The position numbers were made by a program, and so were the translations under genes. A stretch of 21,660 nucleotides of DNA from GCA-003244245 sp052390495 (lineage in GTDB: Bacteria > Actinomycetota > Actinomycetes > Mycobacteriales > Pseudonocardiaceae). The notes below the pieces were generated by a model. The model saw only the letters and a program-made list of their open reading frames with translations. It was not told where the DNA came from and searched no databases. The stretch spans positions 1-21,660 of the forward strand of contig JBQTGW010000165.1 of assembly GCA_052390495.1 (NCBI GenBank). Reading direction: 5' to 3'. Of this stretch, positions 6,685 through 14,360 are shown piece by piece; position 1 is the stretch's first letter; every line of letters starts with the position of its first letter.

Positions 6685-7418
6685 GCTCGGCCCCCGGAAG
6701 GACAGACACCGCCATGTTCGACGAGACGACCCGGCAGCGCGCCCAGGAGATCATCGCCCGCTACCCGCGGACCCGCTCCGCGCTGCTGCCCATGTTGCAT
6801 CTCGTGCAGAGCGTCGAGGGCTATGTCAGCCAGGCGGGCATCGCGTTCTGTGCCGAGCAACTGGAGATCACCACCGCTGAGGTGAGCGCGGTGGCCACCT
6901 TCTACACGATGTACAAGCGCAAACCCGGCGGTGAGCACCTGGTCAGCGTCTGCACCAACACGCTGTGTGCCGCGTTGGGCGGGGACGCGATCTACGCCCG
7001 ACTGAAAAAGCGGCTCGGGGTCGGCCACGAGGAGACCGCGGGCCGCCCTGGTGAGCCCGGCTCGATCACCCTGGAGCACGCCGAGTGCCTCGCCGCCTGC
7101 GACCTCGCCCCGGTGTTGCAGGTGAACTACGAGTTCTACGACAACCAGACCACGGATTCGGCCGCCGCGCTGGTCGACGCGCTGCGCCGGGGGGATCGCC
7201 CGGCACCAAGCCGAGGTGCGCCGCTGACCGACTGGCGGACCGCCGAGCTGGCGATGGCCGGGTTCCACGGCGAGCCCCACGAGTTACGGGCCGCGGTCGA
7301 CGGACCTTCGGCGTCGGAGCCGACCTTGGCGGGCAACCTGCTGGCCGACACCAACGGCTGGCAGGCGCCGTCGATGCCTGATCAGGTCGCACTGCCCGCA
7401 GTCGGGGAGAAGAAGTGA
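6681..7418 (+). CDS. nuoE: NADH-quinone oxidoreductase subunit E
   Basis: This is the 24-kDa-type thioredoxin-fold subunit (245 residues) carrying the [2Fe-2S] cluster N1a in the NADH-oxidising module. The four ligands are Cys91 and Cys96 (VCTNTLC) and Cys136 and Cys140 (ECLAAC). The N-terminal helical bundle contains the ATFYTMY motif. The core ends near residue 175, and the remaining 70 residues are a Pro/Ala-rich extension, like the long mycobacterial NuoE. The ATG overlaps the nuoD stop (ATGA); Met12 (6714) is an alternative start that would still leave the family domain intact. Confidence 0.95.
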   Translation: MSSAPGRTDTAMFDETTRQRAQEIIARYPRTRSALLPMLHLVQSVEGYVSQAGIAFCAEQLEITTAEVSAVATFYTMYKRKPGGEHLVSVCTNTLCAALGGDAIYARLKKRLGVGHEETAGRPGEPGSITLEHAECLAACDLAPVLQVNYEFYDNQTTDSAAALVDALRRGDRPAPSRGAPLTDWRTAELAMAGFHGEPHELRAAVDGPSASEPTLAGNLLADTNGWQAPSMPDQVALPAVGEKK

Positions 7419-7484
7419 CTCGCAGCCCCGAAAAAAGCGACAGAAAAGGCGACGGCACCGGCGGCCCAGGCAAGGGCGCCGCCG

Positions 7485-7491
7485 AAGGAGG
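7485..7491 (+). promoter_or_regulatory. Strong Shine-Dalgarno that decides the nuoF start
   Basis: AAGGAGG lies 4 bases before the GTG at 7496. It is one of the best ribosome sites in the operon and favours 7496 over the upstream GTG at 7415. Confidence 0.65.
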
Positions 7492-7495
7492 AACC

Positions 7496-8884
7496 GTGAC
7501 CGAGCGGACGCTCACCCCGGTGCTGACCCGCCGGTGGCTCTCGCCGAAGTCCTGGACTCTGGACACCTACACCCAGCTTGAGGGCTACACCGCGCTGCGC
7601 ACCGTGCTTCTCGGTAAGGAGAACGGAGCGGGCCCGGCCCACCCTGACCAGCTGATCCAGCTGATCAAGGACTCCGGGCTGCGGGGGCGCGGTGGTGCGG
7701 GCTTTCCCACCGGCTTGAAGTGGAGCTTCATTCCGCAGGCCAAGGAAGGCGAGCCAGCCACCGGGGCCGCGGCCAAGCCCAAGTACCTGGTGATCAACGC
7801 CGATGAGGGCGAGCCGGGCACCTGCAAGGACGTCCCGCTGATGATGGCCGATCCGCACTCGCTGATCGAGGGCTGCATCATCACCAGCTACGCGATCCGG
7901 GCGCACGAGTGCTACATCTACGTCCGCGGCGAGATGCTGCACTGCAACCGCAGGTTGCACCAGGCGGTCGCGGAGGCATACCAGGCCGGTTACCTCGGCA
8001 AGAACATCCTCGGTTCCGGTTTCGACCTCGAGATCGTTATTCACGCCGGCGCGGGCGCCTACATCTGCGGCGAGGAGACCGCGCTGCTTGATTCGCTGGA
8101 GGGCCGCCGCGGCCAGCCCCGGCTCAAGCCACCGTTCCCGGCCACCTCCGGGCTGTACGCCGCGCCAACCGTGGTGAACAACGTCGAGACGATCTGCTCG
8201 GTGCCCTACATCGTCAACGGCGGATCGGACTGGTTCCGGGCGATGGGCACCGACCGCTCACCCGGCCCCAAGATCTATTCCATCTCCGGGCACGTGCAGC
8301 GACCTGGCCAGTACGAAGCTCCGCTGGGTATCACGCTGCGCGAACTGCTGGCAATGGCAGGCGGGATGACCGGCGGCCCGCTGAAGTTCTGGACCCCGGG
8401 GGGCTCCTCGACCCCGCTGCTCACCGCCGAGCACCTGGACATCCCGCTGGACTTCGAGGGTGCCGCCGCGGCCGGGTCCATGCTGGGCACCACCGCGCTC
8501 ATGGTCTTCAACGACACGGTGAGCGTGCCGTGGGCGGTGATGAAGTGGACGGAGTTCTACAAACACGAGTCCTGCGGCAAGTGCACGCCGTGCCGGGAGG
8601 GCACCTACTGGCTGTTGCAGATCCTGGAGCGGATGCTCCGTCACGAAGGCACCCCAGAGGATGTGGACACCATGCTCGACGTGTGCGACAACATCCTCGG
8701 CCGGTCCTTCTGCGCGCTCGGTGACGGCGCGGCCAGCCCGGTCATCAGCGCCATCAAGTACTTCCGGCAGGAGTTTCTGGACTTGTGCGCCGAGCAGCCG
8801 GTGTCGCCAACCCCGGTGTCGCCAACCCCGGTGTCGCCAACCCCGGGGTCGCCAACCTCCGAACCGGTTGGAGCACCGCGATGA
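7496..8884 (+). CDS. nuoF: NADH-quinone oxidoreductase subunit F (NADH- and FMN-binding)
   Basis: This is the 51-kDa-type subunit (462 residues) that binds NADH and FMN and carries cluster N3. GRGGAGFPTGLKW (64-76) is the glycine-rich nucleotide site, and GAGAYICGEETALLDSLEG is the FMN region. The N3 ligands are Cys360, Cys363 and Cys366 (SCGKCTPC) and Cys406 (FCALGDG). I place the start at GTG 7496 because of the strong upstream ribosome site and because MTERTLTPVLTRRW fits mycobacterial NuoF. A GTG at 7415 overlaps the nuoE stop (GTGA) and would add 27 Gly/Lys-rich residues, so it remains possible. After the conserved domain the C-terminus ends in a VSPTP pentapeptide repeat from 15-bp DNA repeats. 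The stop overlaps nuoG (ATGA). Confidence 0.94.
   Translation: MTERTLTPVLTRRWLSPKSWTLDTYTQLEGYTALRTVLLGKENGAGPAHPDQLIQLIKDSGLRGRGGAGFPTGLKWSFIPQAKEGEPATGAAAKPKYLVINADEGEPGTCKDVPLMMADPHSLIEGCIITSYAIRAHECYIYVRGEMLHCNRRLHQAVAEAYQAGYLGKNILGSGFDLEIVIHAGAGAYICGEETALLDSLEGRRGQPRLKPPFPATSGLYAAPTVVNNVETICSVPYIVNGGSDWFRAMGTDRSPGPKIYSISGHVQRPGQYEAPLGITLRELLAMAGGMTGGPLKFWTPGGSSTPLLTAEHLDIPLDFEGAAAAGSMLGTTALMVFNDTVSVPWAVMKWTEFYKHESCGKCTPCREGTYWLLQILERMLRHEGTPEDVDTMLDVCDNILGRSFCALGDGAASPVISAIKYFRQEFLDLCAEQPVSPTPVSPTPVSPTPGSPTSEPVGAPR
8801..8860 (+). repeat. 15-bp tandem repeat in the 3' end of nuoF
   Basis: Four copies of GTGTCGCCAACCCCG occur (8801-8815, 8816-8830, 8831-8845, and a diverged copy 8846-8860). 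They encode VSPTP in the nuoF frame. The frame that leads into nuoG also stays open through the array, as (GVANP)n, upstream of the real nuoG start. Confidence 0.93.
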
Positions 8885-11367
8885 CCCTGGCCAAGCAGGA
8901 CTCCGGTACTCAGCAGCCCCCCCTCCCATCGGCCGAGCTCCCGCCGGGGTACGTCCGGCTGACCATCGACGGCCGGGAGGTGGCCGCACCCAAGGGTGAG
9001 CTGGTCATCCGCACCTGCGAGCGCCTCGGCATCATCGTGCCGCGGTTCTGCGACCATCCGCTGCTCGACCCGGCTGGCGCCTGCCGCCAGTGCCTGGTCG
9101 AGGTGGAGCTGGGTGGTCGCCCGATGCCCAAGCCGCAGGCCAGCTGCACCCTGACGGTCGCCGAAGGCATGATCGTCAAGACCCAGCACACCTCAGCGGT
9201 GGCGGACAAGGCGCAGCAGGGCGTGATGGAGCTGCTGCTGATCAACCACCCGCTGGACTGCCCGATCTGCGACAAGGGCGGCGAGTGCCCACTGCAGAAC
9301 CAGGCGATGAGCGGCGGCCGAGCGGAGTCCCGGTTCACCGAGCCCAAACGCACCTTCCCCAAACCGTTGCCGATCTCCTCCCAGGTGCTGCTTGACCGGG
9401 AGCGCTGTGTGCTGTGCCAGCGCTGCACGCGCTTCTCCGAGCAGATCGCGGGTGACGAGTTCATCGAAATGCTCGAACGCGGGTCGGACCAGCAGGTCGG
9501 CGTGGCGGCCGACAAGCCCTTCCAGTCCTATTTCTCCGGTAACACCATCCAGATCTGCCCGGTCGGTGCATTGACCAGCGCCGCCTACCGGTTCCGCTCG
9601 CGGCCCTTCGACCTGGTCTCCACGCCCGGGGTGTGTGAACACTGCGCCTCGGGCTGCGCCCAGCGCACCGACTGGCGACGCGGCGTTGTGCAACGTCGGC
9701 TGGCGGGCAACGACCCCGAGGTCAATGAGGAGTGGAACTGCGACAAGGGCCGCTTCGCGTTCACCTACACCCGCTCGGCTGACCGGATCACCCAGCCATT
9801 GGTTCGCGACGGCTCGGGTGTGCTCCAGCCGGTTTCGTGGACCGAGGCGCTGCAGGCTGCCGCGGACGGGCTGCTGGCCACCCGCAGCCGCGGTGTCGGG
9901 GTGCTCGCGGGCGGGCGCCTGACCGTCGAGGATGCCTACGCGTACGCGAAGTTCGCCCGGGTCGCGTTGTCCACCAATGACGTGGACTTCCGCGCCCGGC
10001 CGCATTCCGCCGAGGAGCTGGACTTCCTCGCCGCGCACATCCTGGGCACCGATCCGGACTCCGGTGGCGTGACCTACCGCGACCTGAGCGACGCCCCCGC
10101 TGTGCTCTGCGTGGCCTTCGAGCCGGAGGAGGAGTCGCCGATCGTCTTCCTCCGGCTGCGCCGCGCCGCCCGGGACAACGGCACGGGGGTGTGGCATCTC
10201 GGGCAGTTCACCACGCCCGCCGTGCGCAGGACCTTCGGTGCGTTGCTTCCGGCGATGCCCGGGGATGAGCCGGCGGCGCTGGATTCGCTGCCCGGTGCGG
10301 CACGTAAGGCGTTGCGCGCCCCTGGGGCGATCGTGCTGGTCGGTGAGCGGGCCGCCGAGGTGCCCGGACTGTATTCCGCGGTGACGCGCCTCGCCGCGGC
10401 GACCGGGGCCCGGATCGCCTGGATCCCGCGCCGAGCAGGCGAGCGGGGGGCGCTGGAGGTCGGTGCGGCGCCGACGCTGCTGCCCGGTGGCAGGCCGGTG
10501 ACCGACCCGGTGGCCCGTGCGGAGATCGAACGTGCCTGGGGCATCACAGTCCCGGCCCAGCCCGGCCGGGACACCACGGACATTCTCGCCGCCGTGCTGG
10601 CTGGAGGGCTGGACGGCCTGCTCATCGGCGGCGTCGACCCGGGTGATCTCCCGGATCCACGGCTGGCTGAGGAAGCGCTGAGCCGGGCCAAGTTCGTGGT
10701 GAGCCTGGAGATGCGGTCCAGCGCGGTGACCCAGGCCGCCCACGTCGTACTACCGGTCGCGGCTGCGGCCGAGAAGGCGGGCAGCTACCTGAACTGGGAG
10801 GGCCGCCGCCGGGAGTTCGTCACCACGATCACGGCAGGCAGTGCGGGCGCTGCGACCACGATGCCGGATTGCCGCGTGCTGGACAGTCTGGCCATCGAGC
10901 TGGACGCTGACCTGTTCACCCAGACCCCTGCCGCGGCGGCGGCCGATCTCGCCAGCCTCGGGCGCTACCAGGGTGGCCAGATCGAGGGAGTGCTGTGGCC
11001 GTCCCGGCCTGCCTCCCAGGTTGGTGCGGGGAAGGCGTTGCTGGCCACCTGGCGCCGGTTGCTGGACAACGGGTCGATGCAGGACGGCGAGCCGCACCTG
11101 GCTGGCACCGCCCGGCCTGTCGTCGCCCTGCTGTCCCAGGCCACCGCGGACACGCTGGCAGTGCGGATCGGCGAGCCGGTGCGGATCTCCACCGAGCGTG
11201 GCTCGGTGACACTTCCCGCCGAGGCCGCCGACCTGCCTCCCGGCGTGGTGTGGGTCCCGGGTAACTCCGGACCCGCTACCGTGCGTCGCAGTCTCGGTGT
11301 CGGGCATGGCGCCGAAGTGAGCGTGACCAGCGGTACCGCCAACCCAACGTCGGAAGGCAGGCCATGA
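8881..11367 (+). CDS. nuoG: NADH-quinone oxidoreductase subunit G
   Basis: This is the largest peripheral subunit (828 residues) and carries most of the Fe-S wire. The N-terminal ferredoxin domain holds N1b (Cys57, Cys68, Cys71, Cys89). His123, Cys127, Cys130 and Cys136 (HPLDCPICDKGGEC) bind N5. Cys176, Cys179, Cys182 and Cys226 bind N4. Cys252, Cys255, Cys259 and Cys287 form the extra N7 site, which is present only in some bacteria. Residues from about 300 onward are a molybdopterin-oxidoreductase-like domain that has no catalytic role in complex I. The ATG overlaps the nuoF stop; the upstream in-frame extension through the tandem repeats (from 8785) is rejected because of that coupling and the nearby TTGGAG. 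The 3' end overlaps nuoH by ATGA. Confidence 0.95.
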   Translation: MTLAKQDSGTQQPPLPSAELPPGYVRLTIDGREVAAPKGELVIRTCERLGIIVPRFCDHPLLDPAGACRQCLVEVELGGRPMPKPQASCTLTVAEGMIVKTQHTSAVADKAQQGVMELLLINHPLDCPICDKGGECPLQNQAMSGGRAESRFTEPKRTFPKPLPISSQVLLDRERCVLCQRCTRFSEQIAGDEFIEMLERGSDQQVGVAADKPFQSYFSGNTIQICPVGALTSAAYRFRSRPFDLVSTPGVCEHCASGCAQRTDWRRGVVQRRLAGNDPEVNEEWNCDKGRFAFTYTRSADRITQPLVRDGSGVLQPVSWTEALQAAADGLLATRSRGVGVLAGGRLTVEDAYAYAKFARVALSTNDVDFRARPHSAEELDFLAAHILGTDPDSGGVTYRDLSDAPAVLCVAFEPEEESPIVFLRLRRAARDNGTGVWHLGQFTTPAVRRTFGALLPAMPGDEPAALDSLPGAARKALRAPGAIVLVGERAAEVPGLYSAVTRLAAATGARIAWIPRRAGERGALEVGAAPTLLPGGRPVTDPVARAEIERAWGITVPAQPGRDTTDILAAVLAGGLDGLLIGGVDPGDLPDPRLAEEALSRAKFVVSLEMRSSAVTQAAHVVLPVAAAAEKAGSYLNWEGRRREFVTTITAGSAGAATTMPDCRVLDSLAIELDADLFTQTPAAAAADLASLGRYQGGQIEGVLWPSRPASQVGAGKALLATWRRLLDNGSMQDGEPHLAGTARPVVALLSQATADTLAVRIGEPVRISTERGSVTLPAEAADLPPGVVWVPGNSGPATVRRSLGVGHGAEVSVTSGTANPTSEGRP

Positions 11368-12686
11368 CACCCGCCGAAGCGGTGCTCGCCGACGACCCGC
11401 TGTGGCTCATCGCGCTGAAGGTCTTCGTGATCTTCAGCCTGCTCCAGGTGATCGTGATGTTCATCATCTGGATGGAGCGCCGGGTGGTCGGGCGGATGCA
11501 GCATCGGCCGGGTCCCAACCGGGTGGGGCCCTTCGGGTTGCTGCAGGCGCTCGCCGACGGGGTCAAGCTGGTGTTCAAGGAGGAGATCCGGCCGGTCATG
11601 GCCGATCGCTGGGTCTACCTCCTCGCCCCGGCGATCTCTGCGATCGCGGCGTTCACGGCGTTCTCAGTGATCCCTATCGGTGGCCAGGTGTCGATCTTCG
11701 GCGAGCAGACCCTGCTGCAGATCACCGACCTGCCGGTCGGGGTGCTGGTGGTGTTGGCCGCCTCCTCGCTGGGGGTATACGGGATCGTGCTGTCCGGCTG
11801 GTCATCGGGCTCGCCCTACCCCCTGCTGGGCTCGCTGCGCTCGGCCGCCCAGGTGATCTCCTACGAGATCGCCCTCGGGATGTCGATCGTCGCGGTGATC
11901 CTGTATGCGGGGTCGCTGTCCACCGCGGACATTGTGGCTGCCCAAGCCGAGCAGGGCTGGTTCGTGTTCCTACTCTTCCCCAGTTTCGTGGTGTTCTGCA
12001 TCGCCATGGTGGGGGAGACCAACCGGGCTCCCTTCGACCTGCCCGAGGCGGAGTCGGAGCTGGTCGGCGGTTTCCACACCGAGTACTCCTCGATGAAGTT
12101 CATGCTTTTCTTCCTGGCCGAGTACGTCAACGTGGTCACCGTCTCGGCGATGGCCACCACCCTGTTCCTCGGTGGCTGGCACGCTCCGTGGCCACTGGCC
12201 GGTGGGCCACTGGACAGTGGCTGGTGGGGGCCGGTGTGGTTCTTCGCCAAGGTGTTCGTGGTCGTCTTCGTGTTCGTCTGGTTGCGCGGCACCCTGCCCC
12301 GGCTTCGGTACGACCAGTTCATGGCGCTGGGCTGGAAGTGGCTGGTGCCGGGCAGTCTGGTCTTCATCGTGTTGGTCACCACGGTTCGGACCCTGCGCAA
12401 CAACGACGTCACCCGTTCGCAGATCCTCGTGATCGGCGGGCTCGTGATCGGTTTGATCCTGATCATCGCGTTCCTGCTGCCCGAGCGCCGACGCCCCGAT
12501 GAGCACCGTGAGGTGCGCACTGCCGGCTCGGACTACCCGCTGCCCCCACTGGACCTGGTGGTGCCGCCGACGCCACCCCGGCGCGCTGTGCTGACCACCG
12601 CCGGGGCGGCGGCCACGGCGTCGGCTGCCGGGTCGGCCCCTCGCCGGTTGACGACAGACCAGGAGGACTCCGATGGGACTACTTGA
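11364..12686 (+). CDS. nuoH: NADH-quinone oxidoreductase subunit H
   Basis: This is the membrane subunit (440 residues) that joins the peripheral arm to the membrane arm and forms the quinone chamber. RPGPNRVGPFGLLQALADG after the first helix and ETNRAPFDLPEAESELVGG (Glu218 onward) are the hallmark cytoplasmic loops. Eight core membrane helices are followed by one more hydrophobic segment (ILVIGGLVIGLILIIAFLL). The protein then ends in a hydrophilic Pro/Ala-rich tail of about 70 residues, longer than in E. coli but usual for actinobacteria. The ATG overlaps the nuoG stop. The 3' end overlaps nuoI by 14 bases, the longest overlap in the operon. Confidence 0.95.
   Translation: MTPAEAVLADDPLWLIALKVFVIFSLLQVIVMFIIWMERRVVGRMQHRPGPNRVGPFGLLQALADGVKLVFKEEIRPVMADRWVYLLAPAISAIAAFTAFSVIPIGGQVSIFGEQTLLQITDLPVGVLVVLAASSLGVYGIVLSGWSSGSPYPLLGSLRSAAQVISYEIALGMSIVAVILYAGSLSTADIVAAQAEQGWFVFLLFPSFVVFCIAMVGETNRAPFDLPEAESELVGGFHTEYSSMKFMLFFLAEYVNVVTVSAMATTLFLGGWHAPWPLAGGPLDSGWWGPVWFFAKVFVVVFVFVWLRGTLPRLRYDQFMALGWKWLVPGSLVFIVLVTTVRTLRNNDVTRSQILVIGGLVIGLILIIAFLLPERRRPDEHREVRTAGSDYPLPPLDLVVPPTPPRRAVLTTAGAAATASAAGSAPRRLTTDQEDSDGTT
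12661..12666 (+). promoter_or_regulatory. nuoI ribosome binding site inside nuoH
   Basis: AGGAGG lies 6 bases before the nuoI ATG, within the last codons of nuoH. It fixes the nuoI start and explains the 14-base overlap. Confidence 0.7.
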
Positions 12687-13212
12687 TCCAATCAAGGGTT
12701 TTGGGGTCACGTTCTCGACGATGTTCAAGAAGGTCGTGACCGAGGAGTACCCCGAGGTCATGAAGATCACTGCGCCGCGTTACCACGGCCGTCATCAGCT
12801 CAACCGGCACCCGGACGGGCTGGAGAAGTGTGTGGGGTGCGAGCTGTGCGCGTGGGCCTGCCCGGCGGATGCGATCTACGTCGAGGGTGCGGACAACACC
12901 GAAGAGGCTCGCTACTCCCCCGGGGAGCGCTACGGCGAGATCTACCAGATCAACTACCTGCGGTGCATCGGTTGTGGGTTGTGTATCGAGGCCTGCCCGA
13001 CCCGCGCGCTGACCATGACCAACGTGTTCGAGGTGGCCGACGACAATCGCCAGGACCTGATCTACACCAAGGAAGACCTGCTCGGACCGCTGCTGACCGG
13101 CATGGAGCAGCCCCCGCACCCGATGCGACTTGGCGAGCGCGAGCAGGACTATTACGTGCAGGGTCCGATCCTGGAGCGGCGGACCGGCGCGGTCGGCGAG
13201 GAACAGCCATGA
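12673..13212 (+). CDS. nuoI: NADH-quinone oxidoreductase subunit I
   Basis: This is the TYKY-type ferredoxin subunit (179 residues) with clusters N6a and N6b, passing electrons from NuoG towards NuoB. There are two classical CxxCxxCxxxCP motifs: Cys53, Cys56, Cys59, Cys63 and Cys98, Cys101, Cys104, Cys108. Each cluster is completed by the fourth Cys of the other motif, as in 2x[4Fe-4S] ferredoxins. The start has AGGAGG at the right distance. The C-terminal 50 residues after the second motif are a hydrophilic tail. The stop overlaps the nuoJ start (ATGA). Confidence 0.96.
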   Translation: MGLLDPIKGFGVTFSTMFKKVVTEEYPEVMKITAPRYHGRHQLNRHPDGLEKCVGCELCAWACPADAIYVEGADNTEEARYSPGERYGEIYQINYLRCIGCGLCIEACPTRALTMTNVFEVADDNRQDLIYTKEDLLGPLLTGMEQPPHPMRLGEREQDYYVQGPILERRTGAVGEEQP

Positions 13213-14051
13213 GCGCCTTCGCCGTCCTGTTGGCCCAGGCGCCGGTGCCGTCGGACGTCATCGGCATGGGGGAGATGATCGCGTTCTGGGTGCTGGGTCC
13301 GCTCGCGCTGGCCGGGGGGCTGGGGATGGTTTTCGCCCGCAATGCGGTGCACTCGGCACTGTGGCTGGTGCTCACCATGCTCTGCCTCGGCGCGCTGTAC
13401 ATGGTGCAGCAGGCACCGTTCCTGGGCTTCGTGCAGATCATCGTGTATACCGGCGCAATCATGATGTTGTTCCTGTTCGTGCTCATGCTGGTGGGTAAGG
13501 ACAGCGTCGACTCGGTGGTCGAGGTGCTGCGGGGTCAGCGGATTGCCGCCGCGTTGGCCGGGGTGGGGCTGGCCGGGTTGATGGTGGCGACGCTGGGCCG
13601 GGCGATGGAGGGGGTGACCTCTACCGGGCTCGCCGGGGTCAATGCCGACGGCCGCAACGTCATCAACCTGGGCCGTGAGCTGTTCACCGACTATCTTTTC
13701 CCGTTCGAGCTCACCTCGGCGCTGCTGATCACTGCCGCGGTCGGCGCGATGGTGCTGACGTTCACCGAGCGCGGCAAGGAGGGCAGGATGACCCAGCGCC
13801 AGCGGGTGGAAGCCAGGATCCTCGGCGATCGGCCCTCCCCGCTGCCCGGTCCCGGGGTGTTCGCCACTGCCAACTCGGTGGCTACCCCGGCCCTGCTCCC
13901 GGACGGTTCGGTAGCCCCGGAGTCGATGTCCGACCTCATCTCCTCGACCGCCCGCGAGCATCTGGAGGACAACGTGCGCAGCGTCGCCGATGCCGGGACC
14001 GATTCCCGCGCAGTGCGCGGGTCGGTGCCACCCGCCGGGTCGGACACATGA
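13209..14051 (+). CDS. nuoJ: NADH-quinone oxidoreductase subunit J
   Basis: This is a membrane subunit (280 residues) with about five helices in the first 180 residues. The conserved third helix VQIIVYTGAIMMLFLFVLML contains the pi-bulge region known from complex I structures. The last 95 or so residues are hydrophilic and low in conservation, so the protein is much longer than E. coli NuoJ but close to mycobacterial NuoJ. The ATG overlaps the nuoI stop, with GAGGAA upstream. The open frame extends back into nuoI only as a shadow. The stop overlaps nuoK (ATGA). Confidence 0.94.
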   Translation: MSAFAVLLAQAPVPSDVIGMGEMIAFWVLGPLALAGGLGMVFARNAVHSALWLVLTMLCLGALYMVQQAPFLGFVQIIVYTGAIMMLFLFVLMLVGKDSVDSVVEVLRGQRIAAALAGVGLAGLMVATLGRAMEGVTSTGLAGVNADGRNVINLGRELFTDYLFPFELTSALLITAAVGAMVLTFTERGKEGRMTQRQRVEARILGDRPSPLPGPGVFATANSVATPALLPDGSVAPESMSDLISSTAREHLEDNVRSVADAGTDSRAVRGSVPPAGSDT

Positions 14052-14347
14052 CCCCGACCTACTACCTGCTGCTCTCGGCCATGCTGTTCACCATCGGCGC
14101 CGTCGGCGTGCTGGTGCGGCGCAATGCCGTGGTCGTGTTCATGTGCATCGAGTTGATGCTCAACGCAGTGAATCTGACCCTGGTCACGTTCTCCCGGATC
14201 GACGGCACGCTGGACGGGCAGATCATGGCTTTCTTCGTGATGGTCGTGGCTGCGGCGGAGGTCGTCGTCGGCCTCGCGATCATTATGGCGATCTTCAAAA
14301 CCCGCCGGTCGGCCTCGGTCGACGACGCCAACCTGCTGAAGTACTAA
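14048..14347 (+). CDS. nuoK: NADH-quinone oxidoreductase subunit K
   Basis: This is a small membrane subunit (99 residues) with three helices, homologous to MrpC of Na+/H+ antiporters and part of the proton path. The two key buried glutamates are Glu35 (MCIELMLNAVN) and Glu71 (AAAEVVVGLA), matching E. coli Glu36 and Glu72. The length is that of the family. The ATG overlaps the nuoJ stop. A 13-base gap with GGGAG precedes nuoL. Confidence 0.96.
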   Translation: MTPTYYLLLSAMLFTIGAVGVLVRRNAVVVFMCIELMLNAVNLTLVTFSRIDGTLDGQIMAFFVMVVAAAEVVVGLAIIMAIFKTRRSASVDDANLLKY

Positions 14348-14360
14348 GGGAGCGCCCGGT

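Noticed and set aside
4501..8860. CRISPR-like interpretation of the short repeats in nuoB and nuoF
   Set aside because: The units are 15 bp, directly adjacent with no spacers, and lie in frame inside genes.
8785..8880. N-terminal extension of nuoG reading through the tandem repeats
   Set aside because: It reads (GVANP)n in the wrong frame of the nuoF repeat; the ATG at 8881 overlaps the nuoF stop like its neighbours.
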